NCBI GenBank assembly: GCA_018701215.1
Contig: JABIWH010000041.1
Span: forward strand, 1-64,000
Reading direction: 5' to 3'
DNA length: 64,000 bases
DNA from: Rhodospirillaceae bacterium
Lineage (GTDB): Bacteria; Pseudomonadota; Alphaproteobacteria; GCA-2731375
Position 1 is the stretch's first letter. Every line of letters begins with the position of its first letter. This document shows positions 26,249 to 34,407 of the stretch, one piece after another. The notes beneath the pieces are model-generated. The model saw nothing but the letters and a program-made list of their open reading frames with translations. It did no database searches and had not been told where the DNA came from. The translations under genes and the position numbers were made by a program.

Positions 26249-27130
26249 TTACCGCGCGATCAACCCCATGCGGCCGGCTTGATAGTCATCGAAGGCCTGC
26301 ATCAGTTCCTCGCGGGTGTTCATCACGAAGGGGCCATGGCGGGCGATGGGCTCCCCTATGGGCACGCCGCCGAACAGCAGGAAGCGCGCCGGGGTTTCCG
26401 CGCCCGCGTCCAGGGTCAGATCGATGGCACCGCCGTCACCGAAGATGACCAATTGGCCTTCCTCGATAATCCGCGCCCGTGGCCCCACGGCAAGGCTGCC
26501 TTCGAACAGATACAGCGCCATCTGTTGCTCGGGCGGCATCACGGGTTTGGCCGTTGCGCCCGGTTGCATGTCCCAATCCTGCAGGGTGACCGGCACATAG
26601 GTATCGATTTTGGCGGTGACGCCATAGGCCTCGCCTGCGATCACCTTGACCGTGACCAGGCCGTCTTCGCTGTGACCCAGGGGCATCTGATCGTTGGCGA
26701 TGAATTGATAGCGTTGCGCCGCCATCTTGTGTGCCGCCGGCAGGTTGAGCCAGATCTGAAAGGAGTGCGCCCGTCCCCCGCGTTCATGCATGGCGGGGCT
26801 GGGCATTTCCGAATGTACGATGCCCGAACCCGCCGTCATCCATTGCACATCGCCGGGGCGCATGATCTGGCTGTCGCCGGCGGAATCTTCGTGCAGCTTT
26901 TCGCCCGAGAGCAGATAACTAATGGTTTCGAAACCGCGATGGGGATGGTCCGGCGCGCCCTGGGCCTCGCCGGGCGGCCAGTCTATGGGCCCAACCTCGT
27001 CCAGCATCAAAAACGGGTCCAGATTATCCAGCTGTGCTGTCGGGAACGGCCGCCGCACAGGAAATCCCGCACCCTCCACGGTCCTTTGCGCCGTGATGAC
27101 GTCCAGGATGTCCCTATGCTTCATGGTCAT
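26249..27130 (-). CDS. pirin-family bicupin protein
   Basis: A 293-residue bicupin. The N-terminal cupin carries the iron-binding motif DHPHRGFETISYLL, the later His/Glu of MTAGSGIVHSEMPS, and the following NLPAAHKMAAQRYQ. Bacterial pirins act as quercetin dioxygenases or redox-dependent modulators, and the role here is unknown. Its start lies three bases from the end of the short-chain dehydrogenase gene on the same strand, so it is the last gene of a six-gene minus-strand run from 32939. Confidence 0.92.
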   Translation of the reverse strand: MTMKHRDILDVITAQRTVEGAGFPVRRPFPTAQLDNLDPFLMLDEVGPIDWPPGEAQGAPDHPHRGFETISYLLSGEKLHEDSAGDSQIMRPGDVQWMTAGSGIVHSEMPSPAMHERGGRAHSFQIWLNLPAAHKMAAQRYQFIANDQMPLGHSEDGLVTVKVIAGEAYGVTAKIDTYVPVTLQDWDMQPGATAKPVMPPEQQMALYLFEGSLAVGPRARIIEEGQLVIFGDGGAIDLTLDAGAETPARFLLFGGVPIGEPIARHGPFVMNTREELMQAFDDYQAGRMGLIAR

Positions 27131-27133
27131 GTG

Positions 27134-28024
27134 CTATTTGGTATCCACCTTGGTCCACTCGGGCTTGTAATAGGGCCAGACATCGCCCCACATTTGTTGC
27201 CCGCCATCCACGGTCAGAACCTCGCCGGTGATGAATTTGCCCGAAGGTGCGGCCATATAGACCACCGCCTCGGCGATATCCATGGCGTCGCCCGAATGCA
27301 GCATGGGGTTAGAGACTTCGTAGCGCACCGCGGCATCGGGTGGATACAGCGAAAACGCCTCCGTTTCGCAACAGCCGGGCGCGACGCAGTTGACGCGGAT
27401 GTTCAGCGGCGCCCATTCCACGGCCACGGTCTTGGACAGATAGATCACCCCGGCGCGGGCGGCGCAGCTATGGGCCATGTCGGTCAAACCACGCCAGATA
27501 TCGGCGACGATATTGATGATCGAGCCCGCCTGTCCGCGATCGCGCCATTGCAGGGCGGCGGCCTGCATCATGTACCAGGTGCCGTTCAGGTTGGTATCGA
27601 CCACCGCGTTCCAGCCCTTGGGCGTGATGTCCAGGGCGGGCAGGGGGAATTGACCGCCGGCGTTATTGACCAGCACATCCAGCTGGCCATGGTTTTCGAA
27701 GACATCAGCGATCATGGCGTTGACCTCGTCCGGGTCGCGGATGGTCAATTGATAGGTATCACAGCGCCCGCCAAGGTTTTCGATATGGGCCTTGGCATTG
27801 GCCAGGCGGTCGGGATTACGGCCGCACAGCACCAGCGTTCCGCCCAGGCGGGCAAAGGCATAGGCGATGGCCTTGCCCAGGCCGCTGCCGCCGCCTGTTA
27901 CCAGGGCGACCTTGCCCGCGAACAAATCAGGCCGGTAGACCAATGGTTGCGCTAAAAGTTCTTCGTCGGTCCAGCCGAAGCTGGGGCCGGTGTCGGGTGC
28001 ATCTGGGGTATCCGCGTCACTCAT
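27134..28024 (-). CDS. SDR-family oxidoreductase, PECR/citronellol dehydrogenase-like, without the classical Tyr/Lys
   Basis: A 296-residue short-chain dehydrogenase with cofactor motif LVTGGGSGLGKAIAYAF (residue about 46) and VLVNNAGGQF. At the usual YxxxK site the sequence reads SCAARAG, so Cys replaces Tyr and Arg replaces Lys, as in enoyl- and dienoyl-CoA reductase branches where AARAG is common. The enzyme therefore more likely reduces an enoyl-CoA than oxidises an alcohol. I start it at 28024, preceded by GAGG. It lies 57 bases downstream of an acyl-CoA dehydrogenase, which fits acyl-CoA chemistry. Confidence 0.87.
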   Translation of the reverse strand: MSDADTPDAPDTGPSFGWTDEELLAQPLVYRPDLFAGKVALVTGGGSGLGKAIAYAFARLGGTLVLCGRNPDRLANAKAHIENLGGRCDTYQLTIRDPDEVNAMIADVFENHGQLDVLVNNAGGQFPLPALDITPKGWNAVVDTNLNGTWYMMQAAALQWRDRGQAGSIINIVADIWRGLTDMAHSCAARAGVIYLSKTVAVEWAPLNIRVNCVAPGCCETEAFSLYPPDAAVRYEVSNPMLHSGDAMDIAEAVVYMAAPSGKFITGEVLTVDGGQQMWGDVWPYYKPEWTKVDTK

Positions 28025-28081
28025 AACAGCCTCATGCAATCATCCGCGTCTAATTTTGACGCGCAACCACTATAGCCGCCG

Positions 28082-29227
28082 CTATAGCCGTTTCGCGACT
28101 TCCTCCAACATCACTTCCGTGGCGCCGCCGCCGATGGGCAGCAGGCGCGCGTCCCGCGACATGCGCTCGATAGTACTCTCGCGCATATAGCCCATGCCGC
28201 CATGAAACTGTACGCAGTCATAGAGCGTCCGGTTGGCGACCTCCGCCGACATGGCTTTCAGCATGGAGACTTCGGCGACGCAGTCCTCGCCGCTCTCGTC
28301 CAGCCAGGCCACGTGATAGGCCAATTGCCGGGCCGCCTCAACCTGGGCCGCCAGCATGGCCAGGCGTTGCCGAATGCCCTGTTTGTCCCACAACTTGGCG
28401 TCAAAGGCCGTGCGTTCCTTCAGATAATCCAGGGTAATCTCCAGAGCCTTGGAGGCTTCGCCAATGGCCATGCCGGACAGTACCAGGCGTTCGTTCTGGA
28501 AATTGTCCATGATGGCGTAGAAGCCCCTGTTCTCTTCACCCAGCAAATTTTCGGCGGGAACGCGGCAATCTTCAAAAACCAGCTCGGCGGTGTCCGAGCA
28601 GCGCCAGCCGTGCTTGTCCAGCTGCCGGCTGACGGAAAAGCCCGGCGTGTTCTTTTCCACGATGAAGATCGAAATACCCCGGCTGCCCTTGACGTCCGGA
28701 TCGGTACGGGCGGCGACGAAGAACAGATCGCCATGCACGCCGTTCGTGATGAACATCTTGGCGCCGTTCAGGACATAGTCATCACCATCGCGCACGGCGC
28801 GGGTGGCAAGGCCCGCCACGTCCGAGCCCGCGCCTGGTTCCGTCACGGCAACGGCGGTAATGATCTCACCCCGGCAGATGGCGGGCAGATATTTGGCCTT
28901 TTGCGCCGCGCTGCCATAGCGGGCCAGATGCGGCGAGGCCATGTCGGTGTGCACCAGCACCGTCGCGGAAAAGCCGCCAAAGGTGCCGCGTCCAAGTTCC
29001 TCGGACAAGATCAACGAGGCCATGGCGCCCAGGCCGGCGCCGCCATGTTCCTCGGGGTGGCGCATGGCCAAAAAGCCCAACGCACCCATGTGCCGCAGGA
29101 CATCGCGGGGCACCATGCCGTCAGCTTCCCATGCCTCGCCATGGGGCACGACTTCCTCGGCCATGAAACGCCGCAACTGATCGCGCAGCAAACGCAATTC
29201 TTCGGTTAGATGGATGGGGTCATGCAT
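28082..29227 (-). CDS. acyl-CoA dehydrogenase
   Basis: A 381-residue FAD-dependent acyl-CoA dehydrogenase with AVTEPGAGSDVAGL and FITNG flavin motifs and the C-terminal QFHGGMGYMRESTIERMSRDAR segment. The Glu normally found in the YEGTS loop of medium-chain enzymes is replaced (IGGGATEVM). A Glu in FQNERLVLSG occupies the position used as catalytic base by isovaleryl-CoA and long-chain dehydrogenases. That favours a branched or unusual acyl-CoA substrate. It lies between the SDR and the epimerase in the catabolic run. Confidence 0.93.
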   Translation of the reverse strand: MHDPIHLTEELRLLRDQLRRFMAEEVVPHGEAWEADGMVPRDVLRHMGALGFLAMRHPEEHGGAGLGAMASLILSEELGRGTFGGFSATVLVHTDMASPHLARYGSAAQKAKYLPAICRGEIITAVAVTEPGAGSDVAGLATRAVRDGDDYVLNGAKMFITNGVHGDLFFVAARTDPDVKGSRGISIFIVEKNTPGFSVSRQLDKHGWRCSDTAELVFEDCRVPAENLLGEENRGFYAIMDNFQNERLVLSGMAIGEASKALEITLDYLKERTAFDAKLWDKQGIRQRLAMLAAQVEAARQLAYHVAWLDESGEDCVAEVSMLKAMSAEVANRTLYDCVQFHGGMGYMRESTIERMSRDARLLPIGGGATEVMLEEVAKRL

Positions 29228-29253
29228 GGCTGTTTCTCATGGCTTGTGGCGGC

Positions 29254-30192
29254 CTAGGACAGAGCCGCCAGAAAATCGTCAATCATGCGGGCCAGATCGT
29301 GGGTTGGTTGCCAGCCCCATTCCTCGCGCGCGCAGCTATCGTCGATGGTTTGCGAGCGGCCATGCAGCATGGGCCGCGACGGATCGGGTACGAAATCAAT
29401 CTGGGCATTCTGAATTCTGGCCCGCACCGCCTCGGCCAGCTCGCCGGCGTTTGGCGTGGGTTTCATGCCGTCCACCAGATAGTTGACCATTTTGATATTT
29501 TCCAGCGGTGCCTGGGCCAGCTGCACCGTGGCGGTGGCGGCCTCGGTGATATACATGATGGGAACCCTGGTTTCCGGCGTGGTCCAGACCGTGAAGGGAT
29601 TACCCTTGGCGCTTTCCTCGATCATCCACGAGGTATATTGCACCATGCCCGGCGTCGTCACCCCCGGCCCGATCACGGATGGATAGCGGATGCCGCGGAA
29701 ATCCAGGCCGTATTTGCGTTTGAAGACCAACCCCATATGTTCGCCGAATGCCTTGGTCGCGCCATAGAACAACGATGGCCGCTGTAGTGCCGTGTCGGTC
29801 AGTTCGCCGCCCTCGATATCGTAGCCATAGGTGCCGATGGAACTGGAAAAGATTACCTGGCGCACATCGAACAGCCGGGCCGCCTCCAGCACATAAAACG
29901 TTCCCATGGCATTGGTCTGGATGGCACTGGCCGGGTCCGCGTCCGAGGGCACGGACAACATGGCACCTAAATGATAGATCACCTCCGCCTTACTGGCCTT
30001 GACCACATCCAGCACGTGGGAATAGTTGCCCACATCGCCGGCGACGGCGGTTACCCGGTCGGTCAAATCACCAAGCCGCGCAGGCGAGGGGTTGCGGCTG
30101 AACACGGTTATCTCTGTTTCGCCCGCAGCCAGCAATTGCCGCGCCACTTCCAGTCCGACAAATCCCGCACCGCCCGTGATCAGCGTTGCCAT
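29254..30192 (-). CDS. NAD-dependent epimerase/dehydratase
   Basis: A 312-residue extended short-chain dehydrogenase. The cofactor motif is LITGGAGFVGLEVARQLL at the N-terminus, VIYHLGA and FSSSIGTYG follow, and the catalytic YGATK is intact (about residue 145). The C-terminal substrate domain is of the UDP-galactose epimerase type, but in catabolic clusters such enzymes often oxidise or reduce other alcohols. It is 27 bases upstream of the acyl-CoA dehydrogenase and 50 bases downstream of the CoA ligase on the same strand. Confidence 0.88.
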   Translation of the reverse strand: MATLITGGAGFVGLEVARQLLAAGETEITVFSRNPSPARLGDLTDRVTAVAGDVGNYSHVLDVVKASKAEVIYHLGAMLSVPSDADPASAIQTNAMGTFYVLEAARLFDVRQVIFSSSIGTYGYDIEGGELTDTALQRPSLFYGATKAFGEHMGLVFKRKYGLDFRGIRYPSVIGPGVTTPGMVQYTSWMIEESAKGNPFTVWTTPETRVPIMYITEAATATVQLAQAPLENIKMVNYLVDGMKPTPNAGELAEAVRARIQNAQIDFVPDPSRPMLHGRSQTIDDSCAREEWGWQPTHDLARMIDDFLAALS

Positions 30193-30242
30193 GTTTCTTA
30201 CTCCCTGCGTTGTTATTTCGAATTACCGCGTTAGGCTGAAGG

Positions 30243-31637
30243 CTAAAACCGCTCGTCGATCAAGCGCAACGGTTTTTGCCGGCTTTCAATGCCGGTCAGA
30301 TCGGCTAGGGCGCCTGGCTGGGCGAAGGCGACCGTGACCCCCACGCCGGCCTTGCGGCGCAGGATAGCCTCGTAGGCCCCCGCCAGTTCATTGCCGCCGC
30401 CACCTGTAATCTCCACGCTGACGGTCATTTCGTCGCGGCCCTCGCCATCGCGCATGACGCGGCAGATGAATTCGCCGTTGAATTCCTTTCGCTCCGCCAG
30501 CATGGCGCCGATGGCCTGGGGAAAGACGTTGATGCCGCGCAGTTTGACCATGTTGTCGCTGCGCCCCAGAAAGCCTTCGATGCGGCGCAGATTTAGGGCC
30601 GAGGGCGCGGCGTCCGTGCGCATGGCGGTAACATCATGCGTGTTGAAGCGAATGATGGGATAGATATCGTCCTTGAACAGCACCGTGTTGACCATGTCGC
30701 CGGTGGTGCCGTCGGCCACGGGCTGGCCGCTGTCAATATCGCAGACTTCCAGATATTGCGCGTCTTCCATGATGTACAGGCCGGCCTTTTCCGGACCCTC
30801 GCCGGCGATCAGACCGGTATCGCCGACGCCGTACCAATCATAAATACTGGCCCCGCCCCAAGCCTTAGACAGGGCGATATTATCTTCCCGGCCCATGTGG
30901 CCCGAAATCATCCGAATCTTGATATCCCGGCCAGGCTCCAGGCCTTCTTCACGGGCCACATCCGCCAGGCGTTTGATGTAGTCGGCGAAGCCCACAAGTG
31001 TCGTGACGCCGAAATCCTGCATCAGATTGACCTGCTGCACCGAGCGGGTCTCGATCCCCGTGCCGGCAGGCAGAAATATGGAATTGGTCCAATGCACCAC
31101 GGCTTCGCGAATGTAATGCCCGCCGTTGACCATGCCGTGGCCATAAACCGATTGCACCACGTCGTCTGGACGCAGGCCTTGCAGTAAATAGACGCGGGCC
31201 ACCAGCAGGTTCTGAATTTCCCGGCTGCGCGGCCCGAACATCAGGACCTGGGGCCGGCCGGTGGTGCCTGACGTGGTGTGCACGATGACGGGCGGGCGTT
31301 CACCGTCGGGATAGGTTTCCATGCCGTGGAAATCGCCAAAAGGCGGATGCGCCGCGATGGAGTCCATGATGTCCGATTTATCGAAACTAGGCAGCTTGGT
31401 GATGTCATCCAGACCAGCGATATCGCCGGGCTCCAACCCCTGAGCGCCCCACAGGCGTTGATAGAAGGGCACCTTCCAGGCTTGGGCCATAAGGGTGGCA
31501 AAACGGCTTTCCTGCAAAGCGCGCAGCTCGTCCCGGCTGATGGCCTCGAAACGGCGCAAGAACGCCGGCCCGATGGGGAATTCCTCGGTCAGCCGGGCCA
31601 TATCGAACCGGTTGAAATAGTTTGGTTGTTCCCTCAT
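30243..31637 (-). CDS. phenylacetate-CoA ligase-like AMP-forming enzyme (PaaK family)
   Basis: A 464-residue adenylate-forming ligase of the PaaK family. It shows VIVHTTSGTTGRPQ (P loop, about residue 118), SIYDWYGVGDTGLIAGEG (adenine site), FNTHDVTAM and the LRGINVFPQAIGAML hinge of the PaaK C-terminal domain. A Lys in SRQKPLRLID is the likely C-terminal catalytic Lys. It activates an aryl or arylacetic-type carboxylate to its CoA thioester. It starts 12 bases after the M20 peptidase stop, giving a hydrolysis-then-activation order that fits an amide or peptide conjugate substrate (inference). Confidence 0.9.
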   Translation of the reverse strand: MREQPNYFNRFDMARLTEEFPIGPAFLRRFEAISRDELRALQESRFATLMAQAWKVPFYQRLWGAQGLEPGDIAGLDDITKLPSFDKSDIMDSIAAHPPFGDFHGMETYPDGERPPVIVHTTSGTTGRPQVLMFGPRSREIQNLLVARVYLLQGLRPDDVVQSVYGHGMVNGGHYIREAVVHWTNSIFLPAGTGIETRSVQQVNLMQDFGVTTLVGFADYIKRLADVAREEGLEPGRDIKIRMISGHMGREDNIALSKAWGGASIYDWYGVGDTGLIAGEGPEKAGLYIMEDAQYLEVCDIDSGQPVADGTTGDMVNTVLFKDDIYPIIRFNTHDVTAMRTDAAPSALNLRRIEGFLGRSDNMVKLRGINVFPQAIGAMLAERKEFNGEFICRVMRDGEGRDEMTVSVEITGGGGNELAGAYEAILRRKAGVGVTVAFAQPGALADLTGIESRQKPLRLIDERF

Positions 31638-31649
31638 ATCGCCCTGACC

Positions 31650-32939
31650 CTAGATCTTCTCCAACCCACACCAGTTCGCCATGAACAGCGCGATAGCCTG
31701 GGTTGATTTGCGCACGCTCTCAAGATCCACCCATTCGTTAAAGCCATGTATGTCCACGGCGCGGGGACCATAGACCATTCCCGGCGTATTGGCATACAGG
31801 CCGAAAAAGCGGGCATCCGTAGTGCCGGTTCCCACGCGGCGTTGCAGCCCCTCGCCATGCACTAGTTCATGGCAGGCTTCCAGCAACGAAACCGGCGCGG
31901 CGGCATTTTCCATATCGTCCAGGGCATAGCCTTCCGCCATGAAGCCTTGATAGTCGATCTCCGGCGGGCGGTTGCTCATATGGCGGTCCTGGGCGGCGGC
32001 GGCCTGGATGCAATCCTCCAGTTCCCGGGCGCGGGCCTGGATATCGTCGTCGGGGTAAATGGCGGCGCGCAGATCAAAGGTACACCAGGCCGGGACCGAG
32101 GCCGGCCAATCGCCGCCGGCGATCTTGCCGATATTGAAATTGATCGGATGCTTGTGGCTGCAATGGTATTTATGCTGCTCTTTTTCGCCATTCCATTTCG
32201 CCTCCAGCACTTCCAACGCCTGGATCAGGACATAGGCCGCCTTGATGGCGTTGAAGCCTTCCGTGGCGCGGGAGGCATGTACCGGATGGCCTTTGACGGT
32301 AATCTGCTGCCAGATCGTACCGGTCTGCGCGCTGGTCAGGCTGTCGCCCGACGGTTCCGGGATAATCGCGGCATCGGCACGATAGCCCCGCGCCAGACAG
32401 GCCAGGGCGCCGTTGCCGGTGCATTCCTCTTCGATCACGGACTGTATGAAGACGTTGCCCGTGGGCTGGTAGCCCGCCGTCGCCAAGGCGTCATAGGCGA
32501 ACAGGCAGCTGATCAAGCCGGCCTTCATATCGCCGGCGCCGCGGCCATACAGGCGGTCACCTTCCCGGCGCGGTTGGTAGGGTGGGCTGTCCCACATATC
32601 CAGCGGCCCCTCGGGCACCACGTCGATATGGCCGTTCAGGATCAGGCTTTTGCCGTTGGGAGATGCTGGGCGCCAGGCGCCGACCACGTTGTAGCTGTTG
32701 TCATAGGGAATGGAGACCGGCGAGAAACCAGGCAGATGCTTGAAATCATCGACATCTAGTTGCCAGCGGTCGACGCTCAGGCCGCGTGCCGCGAAGGCTT
32801 CCGCCATGAAATCCTGCGCCGTGGCTTCATTGCCGCGCGTGGATGGGAACGCGACCAGGGCCGCGGTAACGTCGATCTGATCATCGAAGTGTCGGTCCAC
32901 CGCATTTTGAATATTCTTGGCGATGTCATCGGGAAGCAT
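31650..32939 (-). CDS. M20-family metallopeptidase (ArgE/DapE-like deacylase)
   Basis: A 429-residue di-zinc amidohydrolase of the M20 family. The catalytic domain shows LILNGHIDVVPEG (first zinc His and base Asp), GRGAGDMKAGL, the general-base pair in SVIEEECTGNG and IIPEPSG. The inserted dimerisation domain contains VKGHPVHASRATEGFNA. It would hydrolyse an N-acyl amino acid or amino-acid conjugate. It leads the minus-strand catabolic run and is divergent from the molybdenum hydroxylase genes, with about 100 bases between the two starts. Confidence 0.92.
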   Translation of the reverse strand: MLPDDIAKNIQNAVDRHFDDQIDVTAALVAFPSTRGNEATAQDFMAEAFAARGLSVDRWQLDVDDFKHLPGFSPVSIPYDNSYNVVGAWRPASPNGKSLILNGHIDVVPEGPLDMWDSPPYQPRREGDRLYGRGAGDMKAGLISCLFAYDALATAGYQPTGNVFIQSVIEEECTGNGALACLARGYRADAAIIPEPSGDSLTSAQTGTIWQQITVKGHPVHASRATEGFNAIKAAYVLIQALEVLEAKWNGEKEQHKYHCSHKHPINFNIGKIAGGDWPASVPAWCTFDLRAAIYPDDDIQARARELEDCIQAAAAQDRHMSNRPPEIDYQGFMAEGYALDDMENAAAPVSLLEACHELVHGEGLQRRVGTGTTDARFFGLYANTPGMVYGPRAVDIHGFNEWVDLESVRKSTQAIALFMANWCGLEKI

Positions 32940-33040
32940 ATGGCTCTTTCCTTGATTTCACGGCAATCATGGCTTGGCAGGCCGTGTCGAAAGGTTACTG
33001 TATAGGCGAATGATCGTGAAGGGGACCGGCAGGTGTTGCA

Positions 33041-33916
33041 GTGAAAGCGGCGAAGTTTGAGTATATTCTAGCCGAGAGTATCGAACAGGTGGTGCAGGTT
33101 TTGGACCAAGGCGATGGCGAGGCGATCGTCATTGCCGGCGGTCAGACTTTGATGCCCATGCTGTCCATGCGCCTGGCGAGGCCCGAGACGGTGATCGATA
33201 TCAACAAGATCGCGGAATTATCCGGTATTGAAGTTACCGCTGACGAGGTGATTATCAAGGCCTGCACCCGGCAGGCCGAGGCCCTGGCCTCGCCGGAGAT
33301 CCAGACACGGCTGCCCTTACTGGCCAAGGCGATTTCCTATGTGGGCCATCAGCAGACCCGCAACCGGGGCACCGTCGGCGGGAGTTTGTCCCATGCGGAT
33401 CCGGCCTCGGAAATCCCCCTGGCCGCTTTGGCCATGGATGCCCATGTCAGCCTGCGCAGTGCGGCTGGCGCTCGGCGGGTCGCCATGGCGGATTATTTCC
33501 TTGGTCCCATGATGACGGCGCGGGCCGACAACGAGGTTCTGCTGGCTGTGCATTTTCCGCTGCCGCAAGGCGATGTCCGCGTGGGCACAGCCTTTCATGA
33601 AGTGAGCGAGCGCCGGGGCGATTTCGCCGTGGTCGCGGCGGCGGCGCATATCCAGCTGGATAAGGATGGCATCTGCAGCAACGCCGCCCTGGCCATCGGC
33701 GGCGCGGACAGCGTGCCTTTACGGATGACGGCGTTGGAGGACCGCCTGCGTGGCGATGCGATAACGCCTGAGAGGATCCAGGCGGTATTGGCTGACGTTG
33801 CCAACGCCCTGACGCCTGGCAACGATCAACATGCCTCTGCCGCCTATCGCCGCCGCGTCGCGACGGTGCTGGCGGAGCGGGCCCTGACGGAAGCAGCAGC
33901 CGAGGCCCAAGAATGA
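33041..33916 (+). CDS. molybdenum hydroxylase FAD-binding subunit (CoxM-like)
   Basis: A 291-residue FAD subunit of a xanthine dehydrogenase/CO-dehydrogenase-family enzyme. The FAD pyrophosphate loop is IVIAGGQTLMPMLSMR and the second flavin motif is QTRNRGTVGGSLSHADPASE. It passes electrons from the 2Fe-2S subunit to an acceptor. Translation begins at GTG. The last bases overlap the 2Fe-2S subunit start (ATGA), so the three subunits are translated together. Confidence 0.93.
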   Translation: MKAAKFEYILAESIEQVVQVLDQGDGEAIVIAGGQTLMPMLSMRLARPETVIDINKIAELSGIEVTADEVIIKACTRQAEALASPEIQTRLPLLAKAISYVGHQQTRNRGTVGGSLSHADPASEIPLAALAMDAHVSLRSAAGARRVAMADYFLGPMMTARADNEVLLAVHFPLPQGDVRVGTAFHEVSERRGDFAVVAAAAHIQLDKDGICSNAALAIGGADSVPLRMTALEDRLRGDAITPERIQAVLADVANALTPGNDQHASAAYRRRVATVLAERALTEAAAEAQE

Positions 33917-34407
33917 GTGAGGCGATGCGTAAGATTGAGATTTCCCTGACCATCAATGGCCGGACCCAGACGTTGGCGGTGGAGCCGCGCCTGTCCCTCT
34001 CCGACATGCTGCGCGACGAGCTGAGATTAAACGGCACGCACATTGGCTGCGAGCATGGGGTTTGCGGTGCCTGCTCCATACTGCTGGATGGCGTGCCGAT
34101 CCGCTCCTGCCTGATGCTGGCGGTGCAGGCGGACGGCCACCAGATCACCACCGTCGAAGGCATGTGCAACGAGGACCAAACGCCCGGTATTTTGCAGGAA
34201 GCGTTTCAGGACGCCCACGGCATGCAATGCGGCTATTGCACGCCGGGCATGTTGATCTCGGCTCAGGCCTTGTTGACGGCGAACAACGACCCCAGCCTGG
34301 AGGAAATCAAGGACGCCATCGGCGGCAACCTGTGCCGATGCACCGGCTATACCCAGATTATCGAGTCGATCCAGCTGGCAGCCAGCCGCATGCGGGAGGC
34401 TGGTTGA
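33913..34407 (+). CDS. molybdenum hydroxylase 2Fe-2S subunit (CoxS-like)
   Basis: A 164-residue iron-sulfur subunit with two clusters. The plant-ferredoxin-type cluster ligands are in GCEHGVCGACSILLDG and RSCLMLA, and the second cluster ligands in MQCGYCTPGM and GNLCRCTGYTQI. Length and motif order match CoxS/NdhS-type subunits. It overlaps the FAD subunit by four bases and the Mo subunit by one base (TGATG). Confidence 0.95.
   Translation: MSEAMRKIEISLTINGRTQTLAVEPRLSLSDMLRDELRLNGTHIGCEHGVCGACSILLDGVPIRSCLMLAVQADGHQITTVEGMCNEDQTPGILQEAFQDAHGMQCGYCTPGMLISAQALLTANNDPSLEEIKDAIGGNLCRCTGYTQIIESIQLAASRMREAG

Noticed and set aside
26129..27955. 608-codon plus-strand frame
   Set aside because: Antisense shadow of the pirin and SDR genes, both of which have clear family motifs on the other strand; the His/Arg/Gln-rich product is typical of GC-rich shadow frames.
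28202..29209. 335-codon plus-strand frame
   Set aside because: Antisense shadow of the acyl-CoA dehydrogenase.
34062..34406. N-terminal extension of the Mo subunit frame
   Set aside because: It overlaps the 2Fe-2S subunit in another frame; the ATG at 34407 with a TGATG overlap gives the family N-terminus.
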